Positions 54,080-64,000 of a DNA stretch of 64,000 nt are shown piece after piece (the first letter of the stretch is position 1; each line of letters begins with the position of its first letter). The translations under genes were made by a program, and so were the position numbers. The stretch is from Antennarius striatus. Lineage: Eukaryota; Chordata; Actinopteri; Lophiiformes; Antennariidae. The stretch spans positions 14,845,501 to 14,909,500 of the forward strand of contig NC_090796.1 of NCBI RefSeq assembly GCF_040054535.1. The letters run 5' to 3'. The notes under the pieces are model-generated. The model was not told the origin of the DNA. It saw nothing but the letters and a program-made list of their open reading frames with translations, and did no database searches.

Positions 54080-57039
54080 ATGAGCTCTGGTAAGTTTAAA
54101 TGTTGTTTGTTATTCACAAAGTCAGGACCACGTGCCAAACGTCACGACCAGTATTACATGTTTATCAGGTGTTTGTATTGGATATGATGCGTCTCTGAAT
54201 GACGTCATGTAGAATCTGCACACAAAAACTTGTCTGTCAATGCGAAATTCAGGCGATAGGGAAGTTAAATTTTAATGTGATGTTCAGTGTCACAAGTTTC
54301 AGACAGCTGGAAACAGTAGAGGAGGGTAAATGTTAACTATGTGGATTATTTAGGTCACCGCTGATGCAAAATATTTTAGAAATCTGCTAGTTCCACCAGT
54401 AGATTCTTCTTTTTGGTCAATTTCTGAACCCTGTAAGTATCTAAACAAGCAGTACTGGTTTCTTTGGAGGGCAGGGGGGTGGCTATTCTCTGAATTTGAA
54501 GTTTGGTCTCCCTTAAATTACAGCTGGTTAATCCACCTAATTCCAAATAGCCACTTCCTTTGTAACTAAACCAATCTTATAAAAAGACATGGAGATTTTT
54601 GCAAAAAAAACCTAGAGAAATAATTATGGATTTCATCCCTCAACCTGTTGAATATGACTAAACAGAGATGTGTCTTGTTTTTTTGCTTGATGTGTTAAAC
54701 CACAAACTGCTTTGTCACTGTTTTCCCCACAGAGGTTTGCCCATTCTGTGGCAAAACTTACAAACGTTTGAAGAGTCACCTGCCACACTGCAAGGCAGCA
54801 ACTAGCTCCAAAGCCCCTCCAGCCAAACATGATGTCAAGGTGACTCAGACCACATCATCCAACCGGTTGGCCACAGTCTTGACCAAACCAACAACAGAAG
54901 AGGAAAAGTCAACACAGACGCCAGCAGTGACGTCAAGCTCACAATCAAAGAAGAATAAAAAGGTGTCTTTGGGATCAACACAAACACCTTTACAGAATGT
55001 AGGTGCTTCATCTTCCTCTCAGTCGTCGTCACGGAGCACAGCAGCGCCGCTGCCCCCTACAAAGAAGCAGAAACAGAAGCTGTCAGAACAAATAAAGGCC
55101 GCCAATGCTCGCATCTCCACCCAATCACCATCTCCATCTCCAACTACCTCTAAACCCAAAAAAGAGATTCGCCATGCGTCGAAAGAGGCTGAAAAGTCCG
55201 AGAGGGTTTCAAAGGGCTCACTGGAGGAGCCGACATCCACCTCAGGGGATATGGCTCCGAGTTTAACTCAGTCTGTGGTAGATCCGTTAAGTGATAGAGT
55301 CACAGCACAAATAGAGAGCAAAGACTCAGTAAAAGACAACACACAACACACACATCTGTTCACATATACCAAACCCAAAGGTGCCTCAACAAGGAAAGTA
55401 TCAAAGGCAAAGAAGGTGGGACAAGATGTTCCTACAACTGAAGACACCTCTGGCTCTCTAGACTCTAAAATGAAACAAGGTGGTGTCAAAACCCATGAAG
55501 GAGACAAAGTCTTAGAGGTCATTGAGGAGGAATTTGAGGACTTTTCTGCTAACGAGATTTTCTTGAAATCAGGAAGTGGTCACCAGGCCAGGATTACTCT
55601 GAATAACGTTAAAGAAATGTTGGGCCGACCTAACAAAACGCGTACACCCAGCATCATGAGCCAGATTGTAAGCGCGAATAAAGACCTGAGCAGCAAAGTC
55701 AGACCTGAGTCTCATCCCAGTCCGGTTCCTGTCCCATCAGGGAATCAAGAAGATGTCGATAGACTCATGGTAACAAGTGAAACCCTGTCAAAACAGCTGC
55801 CCAGCACCAGTTCTCAACATACTGAGTTGGAATCTGTCAAAAGGAGCAGTTCAAAGTCCAAACAAACATCGTTAGTCCCTCTGCAGCACGATGTTTCCCC
55901 TCAGGCTGACGCAATCCCCCCTACAACTCCGCTCCCTTCCGCCAATCTGTTTTCTCAGGTCAACAATGTCAAGTCGCCTCCACAAACACTCAGCATGAAT
56001 GCCAGCCTGAAGCCGGGCCAGCACAGGACAGGACCCCCCTCAGTGACACCAACACTCAACTGGATTTCCAGCCATCACTTATTCCAGCTTGAACCCCAAA
56101 ATGTGAGGGTAGAGAATCTGAGGGCTAACGATGGGTCGACGATGGAGAAGTCGCAGCCCGGGGACAGGTGCCAGAACACAGCTGCTAATGGAGCTAAAGG
56201 TTAGCATCTGAAAGTAAAAAGTAGGTCCTTAAAATGTATTTTGGTCCCAATCAAAATATGTCCTAAAGTTTAACCAGATTTCTGTTGTCTAATGTTTGAT
56301 TTCCCTTTCTGGTAATTCTATTTTTATAGTTTTCGCGTGCCTTATCATCAGATAATCTAACATTTATAAATTAGACTCTATAGGTGTCTTTTTTTTTTAT
56401 TAATCTGCATTTATTCCTAATGAATTATAGGTTCTCTGACACAGCAGAGACTTGGACAGGTGAGCCTGAAGGACTTACCTGGGTGGCTGGTCTACAAAGT
56501 TCCCTATTGTCCAAGTGATGCTATGAAAATGATGCAAAGAGGTAAAAACACATCACATACAAATACAGATATAAAAACTTTTACTCACAAAACACCCAGA
56601 AGAGTAATACTGTACCTCTGCCTGTCATACATGAAGGTACCGTTAGCCAGGCTGGCTTTTGCGGATAGCTATATAAGCTAAGTTAACTAGCTGCTACGTT
56701 TAGTTTCATAATTGACAGACAAGTTTCAATTTCATAATTCTTTTTTTGACAGTAAGGAAAATAACTCAACATCAAGCATGAAGTTTTCTGTTATGTCCTC
56801 TCCTACAGGTTGGCAGTGGTATTACAGGAAGTATATTGACGTGAAGAAAGGTGGCGTGGGTGGAGTGAGCATGTTGTTGGTGGGGTACTGTGTGCTCAGC
56901 TACGTCTGGTCTTACCCTCATATCAGTAAGTGTGTGTGTTTCTATTGGTTGATTCATGTCTCTGTGTGTTTGGAGAGAACTCAGAAGGTGGATGGATTTT
57001 TTCTGTGCAGAGCAGGACCGCTGGAGGAAGTACCACTGA
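54080..57039 (+). CDS. C17orf80-like protein: zinc finger, disordered middle, ATP synthase subunit f-like end
   Basis: Exons: 54080-54089, 54733-56199, 56431-56541, 56809-56925, 57011-57039; all phases agree, 577 residues. It starts MSSEVCPFCGKTYKRLKSHL with C6, C9, H19 and C23 as a likely zinc site, very like the start of human C17orf80 as I remember it ([20 protein letters not shown]). Residues 30-490 are low-complexity, rich in S, T, K, P and Q, and probably disordered. The last three exons encode about 85 residues resembling ATP5MF: LKDLPGWLVYKVP, then RGWQWYYRKYIDVKKG, a hydrophobic segment VSMLLVGYCVLSYVW, and the end DRWRKYH. Human C17orf80 is reported at mitochondrial nucleoids and membranes; that location is inference here. 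Exon 3 also contains CAG/GTGAGC, a possible cryptic donor. Confidence 0.8.
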
Positions 57040-57518
57040 GGACACGGGACGTTTGGACAGTTTCTAACCATGCAGGCATCGTTTCTGTTGAATCCATATC
57101 CACACATTTCAACATATTTATGTATGGAAACTGTTTCTCTTTTGTCGACACGTGAGCCCCTGAGAGAGCTACCATATCGATCAGGATTGGTGCAGAAGCA
57201 ATAGTCCCAAATAGTTTGATCCTCAAAATGTGACCTGATGCGACGATTTGGAATCCTTAGAAGTTTGATAGTCAAGAAAAAACATTTCATTAATGGGTTT
57301 CTTTAGAAACAAACTGTACCAGTATGATTTCATCTATTAGTAGGTCATTATCAGTTTTATTTCTTGTCTTTGTGTGTGTTAAATCTTACGGAAATCTAAA
57401 GTATTATACATGAAGTGAAAGTATTTCAAGTGTTCAAATCAAATCATATTTTTTTTATTCACCCTGCTAACCAATAAAAGCCAAGCAATAATATTTCCTT
57501 CTTGGAAACGGCAATAAA
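57040..57518 (+). other. Probable 3' UTR of the C17orf80-like gene
   Basis: An AATAAA at 57513-57518 (GCAATAAATGC) is the first well-placed poly(A) signal after the stop codon. Nothing else is recognised in between. Confidence 0.4.
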
Positions 57519-58630
57519 TGCACCTCTCATCATGGATATGAATTATATTTATATTAAAAAAAATTCATTTCTCTAACTGAATGTGTTTCATTTGTGTTCC
57601 AAGTACTTCGGGATTTGTGTCGTTCTGCACAGCATGGTGGCATGAAGAATAACAGAATGGAACGATTCGGAAGAGATGGAGGAACCGAGACGTAAGGAAG
57701 TAGTTTCGAAACGAGCAGACGCGTCTGCAAGGAAGTCCAAAGTCTGACATTTAATTCATCAACTGTACAGACATTAGCTGATTAGCTCTTTAGCTCTTCC
57801 TTCAGACCAGAAACGGGAGCTATTAGCTCAGCTTTGCCAGCTGGAGACAGAATCCACCTACCAGCATCTTCACAGCAGCTGGTATCGGGTTTGTTTACTG
57901 CATACAAACGCCACGGCGAAGGAAAGGTCGCTTTGGCTTTGTGTGGTCAAGAAATAATCACTGATACGACCTCGAAAATGACGTCACAGTTTTATACTTG
58001 GATTTTGTGGGTTTAATAGTGAGTTTTAGGAAGATTTTAAGTTGACTAGATGTACTTTGATTCTCCTATAATGTGAATTCTTGCGGCTGGGTTTTCACCC
58101 TAGACAGTCTGACGTATCTATGGTAACTGTATTTTCTTGTTTACATCTTATTGTAAGGCTTATTGTAAGTCTCTGGTGTCACCATGTGCTCCACGTCCCA
58201 TCCTAGGCCCCACTAGGTGTCGTCGTTGTGTTACCAACACGAAGGGGCCCCGCCGGTCGGCCCTCTGCTATGCAGTTTTCTTAACCCCTTTTGTTCACAA
58301 GGATTGGAGCTGGGGTCCGTGAGAGGATCAGGGAGAACAAACTGATTCACAGACGCGATAAAGTCTTTCAACTCTGGCAGCGCAGACGTAGAGTACCGGT
58401 AAATTCAAAATGTTCTGACACCAGCAGAAGAGAAAAAAGATCCTATCTCTGCAGTGGGGGGGGGGGGGGGGGTTAGTTCCAGTTTCTCTTTTGTAAATCC
58501 TCCCCTGTCACATGATGTTATTATGCATGCTCAGCTCAGCATGGGAACACACTCTGAATAGTAATGGAGGGACACTGAAGGAGGTTCTCAGCCAGACTGG
58601 ACCGGTTTCCTGATGATTGTATTCAAAAAT
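57519..58630. other. Intergenic stretch between converging genes
   Basis: About 1.1 kb between the 3' ends of the C17orf80-like and BICRA-type genes. It holds a poly-G run at about 58457-58472 and no recognisable exon. Confidence 0.45.
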
Positions 58631-58661
58631 GAATTTATTGACTCTCCTTGCTGCTGTAGTG

Positions 58662-58704
<43 letters not shown>

Positions 58705-60832
58705 ACGAGCTACAAATAAATGACAGTATGTTCATAATGGGTTTCTTCCTGACGCCGTTTCTTTGCAACAAGATAAAAAATAAGTTTGATTTTCTTTCTT
58801 TTACATTCTTTTTTTGTTTTTCCTTGATACAAAAATTATAAATATTTCGTTTTCATTTTTGTACAAAACATCAAACTATACAAATTAAGTGAGACAATGA
58901 AAGAAAAACTGAAAAATGGAGACAGAAAAAAAACATCTCTGCACTGAAAACAGGAAAAAAAAAAAAAAAAAACATCAGACGCTGATATGCATCAAGTTCA
59001 TTGTTTGATCGACGTCGGGACAGCCTGAAAATAACTTTCCTGTGGCGATAAGTGCAATAGAGGCACGAGGTCTTGCAGCAACCATCTGAAGGAGAATCTT
59101 TCCGTGTAACGACTCCTGCGTGTCACGAGACGTTTGCCTTCGGCGCAGAGTCCCCAGTTTATCTCAGTGTGTGAAATGGCAGATATAAGCAGAGACATAC
59201 AATGAGCTCAAACACATCTCCTCATGTGGAAGGCCTTCAGTCTGGAGCAGACTCACAGATACATTTACAGGAGAGAAGCGGGGCCGACCCAGAATCCACT
59301 GCCAGAGCTTTTAACTGATGTCTGCTTTGGTTCTGCACAGAGTTTGGGCAGAAATAGAATGTCAATCTTTAGGATTAATTCACCGTCGTACTGAAATGTC
59401 ACAGTATGCAAAGTTTTAGCTGTGAAAGGGACTTGAACACAGCAGGGGGGGGGGTGCCACTGTTTGTCAGACAAAAGGTTCTGACAGAGATTCTGGAGCG
59501 GACCCACTCGCTCCTGCCACGAGTTTTGGTTGCGCTGCTGAGGAGAAAAAGACGCTTGAAAAAGGAATAAAAACATGGTGAGAGACTGAACAGGAATTAA
59601 GTCCATGAACGAGCGTTGCAATGAAATCAAGAGTCAATGACAGGTGTGTGTGTGTATGCAGATTAAAACACACACGGATAGATATGTCCAGGTAGTAAAG
59701 CATAGATGTGATCAATATATCAGTACACTGTATGCAGAAGGCAGACAACTACGTACAATCCGCGACCCTTCCGGGGTCGTTTCAAAACTGGCGTCGTCGT
59801 GTTCACAGCGCTGGTAAAAACGCACGGAAACGGGATCACATTTTAAATGTCACGAAATAAAAATGAACTCATAATGGACATAATAAAAAAATAAAATGAA
59901 ATGTAACATATCGTCCTCAATCTGAGGATGAGCGCCCCCCCGATACAAACGGGCTGCGATGAGGGGCTTTGCATACCTTTAAGGTACAAAAGAAAATGAA
60001 AAGCATGGACTACAGGAACACTAATAATCCCATTCGTGGGGTGGTGTGTGTGTGTGGGGGGGGGGAGGGGGGGCTTCTTGTGAATATGAAGTCATCCTTG
60101 TCGCAGGCGAGCTAGGCACTCGCCATTCCGACACGATGCTCGAATATAAACCACGATTCCTGAAATAAGCAACAGTGCGTTTTAGTGCAACTTCTCTACG
60201 CGTGATTTTATCTACAGGTGTGAACCCAAAGCGTGTCGGTGTGAAAGGTGTTTGATGAGAGGAGGAACCGAGTGACTGTGTAGAGATTCTTCATGTAAAC
60301 AACTTGAAATTAAAAACCTAGCGTTAGGCACCGAGTCGTCATTTTCGTACTTCCTGTTCATCCAGCATCGGCGGTGAGGACGCTCGACTGGAAACGAAAC
60401 AGGAAGTGTGTGTGTGTGTGTGTGTGTGTGCATGTGTGTGTGTGAAGAGAGGGATGCTCTCGTTTTCAAGCTACTCGGGTTCGCAGGCTCTTCACTTTAA
60501 AAAGAAATTAACAAGAATTAACAAGACGAAAATTTTTCCATCCGTTAAGTCCGCTGGATTGCACACATTCCCGGATCTTTATAAGTTGGTTCTAAATGCC
60601 TGCGATCTCCCACGCACCTTGAACGCACCGCGTATGTACAAAAAAAAAAAAATGCTACATGGCCAGAGATGGCGTCGCCGACCTGAAAGAAGAGTTAACC
60701 TCTCTTCACACAAGGGGGGGGGGGGAATAGGACAAATATTACAAAAGGAGACACTCACACACTTGCACGCACGCAGACACATGCGCGAAGGAAGTCCAAA
60801 CCATTCGTTAGGAATGATGCGGCGCGTCGGTC
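58631..60832 (-). other. Probable 3' UTR of the BICRA-type gene
   Basis: About 2.2 kb after the stop codon on the minus strand without another gene. A minus-strand AATAAA lies at about 58631 (plus strand TTTATT). It contains (CA)n at 58663-58700 and (TG)n at 60408-60445. Confidence 0.4.
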
Positions 60833-63800
60833 TTAACATTCCAGGATGCTGTTGACGGCAGCCTCCAGAGCGGAGTCCGTGTCGGGGTGAGGGGTCGACG
60901 CCAGCGGAGGGGGGTACTGGGGCTCGACTGGGTGCGGGGGCCTCTGTCCTCCTGCTGCAAACGGTGAAGCGTTACCTTGGGGGTAATTCTTGGCAGCAGT
61001 GAGGCTGTTGGTGCTGGTGCTACTGGGCCCGTAGGGTTGCTGGGATCTCTTCAGTTCCAGGACACTCTTGCTTTCCAAGAGTGGCGGTTGGAGTTTGTCT
61101 CCTGCCGTCTTGCCCCCTCCCGGGTCTCCATACCCGGGTTGGGAGTCTGTCCTGTAAGGTGGCTCCGTGGAGCTCCTGTCTGACTGCTTCCAGCTACAGC
61201 TGGGCGACGACTGGGACTGGGAGGGAAGGGGATCCTGGAAAAGTTTGGACTTCCTCCCGCAGCAGAAGTCTTCCAGGAAGCTGTCTGTAAAACCAGACGG
61301 ACGGGAGAAAAGGGGTTAAATTAAAAAACCTGCATGGTTTCTGCGATGGGTGTCTGAACACCTTGGCTCACCTGGATCCACTAGTACCATACGTTTGTCT
61401 TGCGTCAGGTTGCTGCGCTCCTCCTGGTTGAAGGTCCTGTCGATCATCACCATTTCTGACGACGGGCTGGAACGCTGCAGGCGACGGAGACGAGAACTCG
61501 TCAAGCCGGCGCAAGTCACAGCAGGAAGCAGTATGCTGTGTGTGTGTGCGCAACTTACTTCAGCTTCCACCATCAGCAGCCGTCGGTACTTGTTCACCAT
61601 GGCGTGGGTCCGCTTCAGCACCTGAGATGCCACCACTTCAAATTCTTCATCCACTGCAGGACAAAGCACGGACAACTCTTACTTCCAAAGAACCAGACTT
61701 TAAAACGAGCCATGCATCAACACGTTACGCAACCAGGCTGCAGATGGAGGGTAAAGATAGTGAATTCCAGCCATACCCTGAGAGAACTCCTCCTGATTGG
61801 GCGGAGCCCCCTGGAACACGTGGTAGGGGAGGAGTCTCTGCAGCGCGTCTTCGATGGAAATGAACTGACGGCGATTTGGCGTCTGAACTCCGGCGTGGTC
61901 GTTCCTCAGCTGTTGGAGAACCCTGCAGACCACAGAACGCAGTGTTTGGTGAATGAACCCCCCCCTAACCGGTATCATAATCACTTTGATAGCTGTTTGT
62001 AGGTCAGCGACTTTGAAAATGAGATAGATTCGACCCAAATATTCACTCTAATATTCACTGAAATCCACTGAGTCTTTAAATTTAATCGAGAATCAGGAAA
62101 ACTACTTGTATCCAGATGATCATCAAAAACTTAAGGGCGTTTGTAAGAATGAACCAACACTAACATGAACTGGTGTCCTAAAACGCATACAAAATAAACC
62201 GGTTTTGAGATACAAACGACTCGACATACGAGTTCTTCGAGACACGAGACGAATCTCGTTCTCGTTTGGTGGAGTAAAAACAAAGCTCATGTGTTCTCGT
62301 GACTTTTGTGTCTCTTTTCATACTTTTTTAATGTTCATGCAACTTACATATAATTTATATTATATCCCTAACTAATTATACACGGGTATTTAGACTGGAA
62401 TGGATTAAAATAATTTTTGTTATTTTAAATGGGCTAAATTTGTTTGATTTACAGGCTTAGTGACAAAACCAATTAAACTTGTATCTTGAGGCTCTATTCT
62501 ACAGAAATTTTGGAGTTGTGGGGTCGTCTAGTGTGTGACATTTGTGGACAAACACTTGGGGGAGACAGTAGAAAGGACAACTCACATCCCTCCTCTTGTG
62601 AGTGGAGGAAGCACAGGTCTCTTCTGAGCAGCGACCTGTGAAGACACAACAATCATCATCATCATCATCAGTGATGTCATCCCATCAGCAGAAACACCTT
62701 CAGACATCAGCGAGCAGAGGAAATGCGCTGCAGAACCCGTGACGTACCTGGGCGTTCGCCGTGGAGTCTTGAGTCGTCGTGGAGACGAGAGGTCACATAA
62801 ACAAAAACAACCAAAGTCAGTCAGAGAGCATCACAATAAAATGAGACGACTAACTGAACGAACGCACGCCGCCTTCATTACCGTGGATGTTGCTGAGCTG
62901 CACCTGTTTGTCCTGTTTCAAGGCAGGTGGTGAAGAACTCTGGGAAATGAAGTCAAGGTGGTTATTTCACTTCCAGGCAAGAGTAAAAAAAAAAAATCCA
63001 AACACGATAACAGTCGGCGCAATTCACCTGTCTGTAGTCGTGGTGTTCTGTCCCGGTACCGGGTAGAGGGGAGAGAGAAGTGCAATTCTGTGTCTGGGTC
63101 ACTAGGAGGCGCTGCACCGGGCTGCCCGTCACCTGTCCTTGACCCCCGATCCCCCCCACGGCCGGGCCAACCAGCGTCAGCCGCCCGGCGGCGCAGGAAG
63201 TCTGCGCGTTGGCGGAGCTCGCGCAGGAAACTCCGGTCCATGACTGGGCGGCGGCCCCTCCCACCTGACCCCCGCCGACGACCCCCTGGTTCAGAATCAG
63301 CTGGCCTCCCGCCGGAGCCGTGAAGTTTTGCCCCGAGACGATCTGCACCGCGTTCTGATTGGCGATCAGGGCGTTGGAGGCGGGGTCGGCGGGGCCGTTG
63401 TGGAGGGCGTTGGACGGAGTGAGGGCGAAAGAGCCGGGCAGCAGGAATTGCCCCGCGGGGGCGCTGTTCTGGGGCTGCGCTTGTTGCTGCTCCAGGGGCG
63501 GCTGCACCATTATGGAGCCGTTAGCTGCGTATTGCCCCCCCGGGGTAGCAGCGTTAGCGTTAACCACATTAGCCATGGAGTTGGAGGAAGACTGGAGCCC
63601 CAGGCTGTAGACCGTCTGGGGCCCCGACTGGAGGGGCTTGGGCTGTATTGGTCTGACGGGGGTCTGTGCGCCGGTGCCTCTCTGGATGATGATGTTTTGA
63701 AGCGGGATGTTTTTGAAAGGTAAACCAACTTGCCCCACCTGCCCCTGCATGGGGGCAAACACCTGCCCCCCTGCCGGGGCCCCAGCTGCAGCCACAGGTG

Positions 63801-64000
63801 CCCCGGGCCTCAGCACGATCTGGGGAGACCTCTCCAAGCTGCTCAGAGTCATCACGCCCCCACCTGCCCCGAAAGAGCCCAACACCTGGATGTGCTGGGC
63901 GGAGCCATTGGGCAGCTGGGACACCCCTTGTAGGAACTGGCCTGCAGGGAAGGCGGCTGTCGCCGTGGTTACCACGCCCACGCCACCTCCGTAACCCCCA
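60833..64000 (-). CDS. BICRA/BICRAL (GLTSCR1) family protein, 3' part
   Basis: Subunit family defining the non-canonical (GBAF/ncBAF) SWI/SNF chromatin remodeller with BRD9, acting in the nucleus. Exons on the minus strand: from beyond 64000 to 63028, 62939-62882, 62767-62748 (20 bases), 62635-62586, 61922-61777, 61653-61559, 61474-61372, 61284-60833. They give 631 residues in this window, with the 5' end missing. The first part is glutamine-, glycine- and alanine-rich and disordered. The diagnostic GLTSCR1 domain follows: FISIEDALQRLLPYHVFQGA, then VDEEFEVVASQVLKRTHAMV, NKYRRLLMVEAE and SPSSEMVMIDRTFNQEE. The end SALEAAVNSILEC is probably the conserved C-terminal helix. The tail after the domain is about 150 residues, shorter than the several hundred I recall for human BICRA. 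Whether it is bicra, bicral or a third copy cannot be settled here. Confidence 0.88.

Noticed and set aside
58140..58300. GC-rich segment with short frames, considered as a retroelement or exon fragment
   Set aside because: No recognisable motif and no splice signals in a consistent phase.
62962..63323. Plus-strand and out-of-frame minus-strand frames over the BICRA-type exon
   Set aside because: Shadows of GC-rich coding sequence; only the minus-strand frame with GLTSCR1-family continuation is supported.

Overview
This window looks like teleost fish nuclear DNA, probably from a fish with a compact, percomorph-like genome. All recognisable genes are vertebrate genes split by GT/AG introns. 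Dinucleotide (CA)n/(TG)n tracts are very frequent, and dispersed fish-type repeats are present. Exons were joined by hand from splice consensus, reading phase and remembered family sequences. Every joined model stays in frame, but none has been checked against transcripts.

Layout: (1) 1-22058, minus strand: grin2c, the NMDA receptor GluN2C subunit, 15 coding exons and 1129 codons, with the C-terminal tail running off the left edge. (2) 22059-33415: a gene-poor stretch of microsatellites and repeat fragments. (3) 33416-34431, minus: two adjacent, clearly related small reading frames of a family I do not recognise. (4) 35543-44081, minus: rgs9, with both alternative 3' ends: a short RGS9-1-like form (493 codons, ending at 37644) and a long RGS9-2-like form (666 codons, using exons at 36226-36632 and 35543-35705). 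(5) 44921-50937, plus: gna13, G-protein alpha-13, five coding exons and 377 codons, head-to-head with rgs9 with 839 bp between the start codons. (6) 54080-57039, plus: a C17orf80-like gene with an N-terminal zinc finger and a C-terminal segment like ATP synthase subunit f. (7) 60833-64000, minus: the 3' part of a BICRA/BICRAL (GLTSCR1) family gene, open at the right edge.

As I recall the human map, GRIN2C, RGS9, GNA13 and C17orf80 all lie on 17q24-q25, which supports the paralogue assignments. BICRA is on human 19q13 near GRIN2D, so a BICRA-type gene here is notable. RGS9 and G-alpha-13 both act in heterotrimeric G-protein signalling, but RGS9 is known to act on Gi/o/transducin and not on G12/13, so their neighbourhood is best read as shared ancestry or a shared promoter region and not as one pathway.

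No CRISPR array, rRNA, tRNA or intact autonomous transposon was seen. The least explained items are the paired unknown reading frames at 33.4-34.4 kb, the way simple repeats abut splice sites in rgs9 and gna13, and the BICRA-type gene in a 17q-like neighbourhood.
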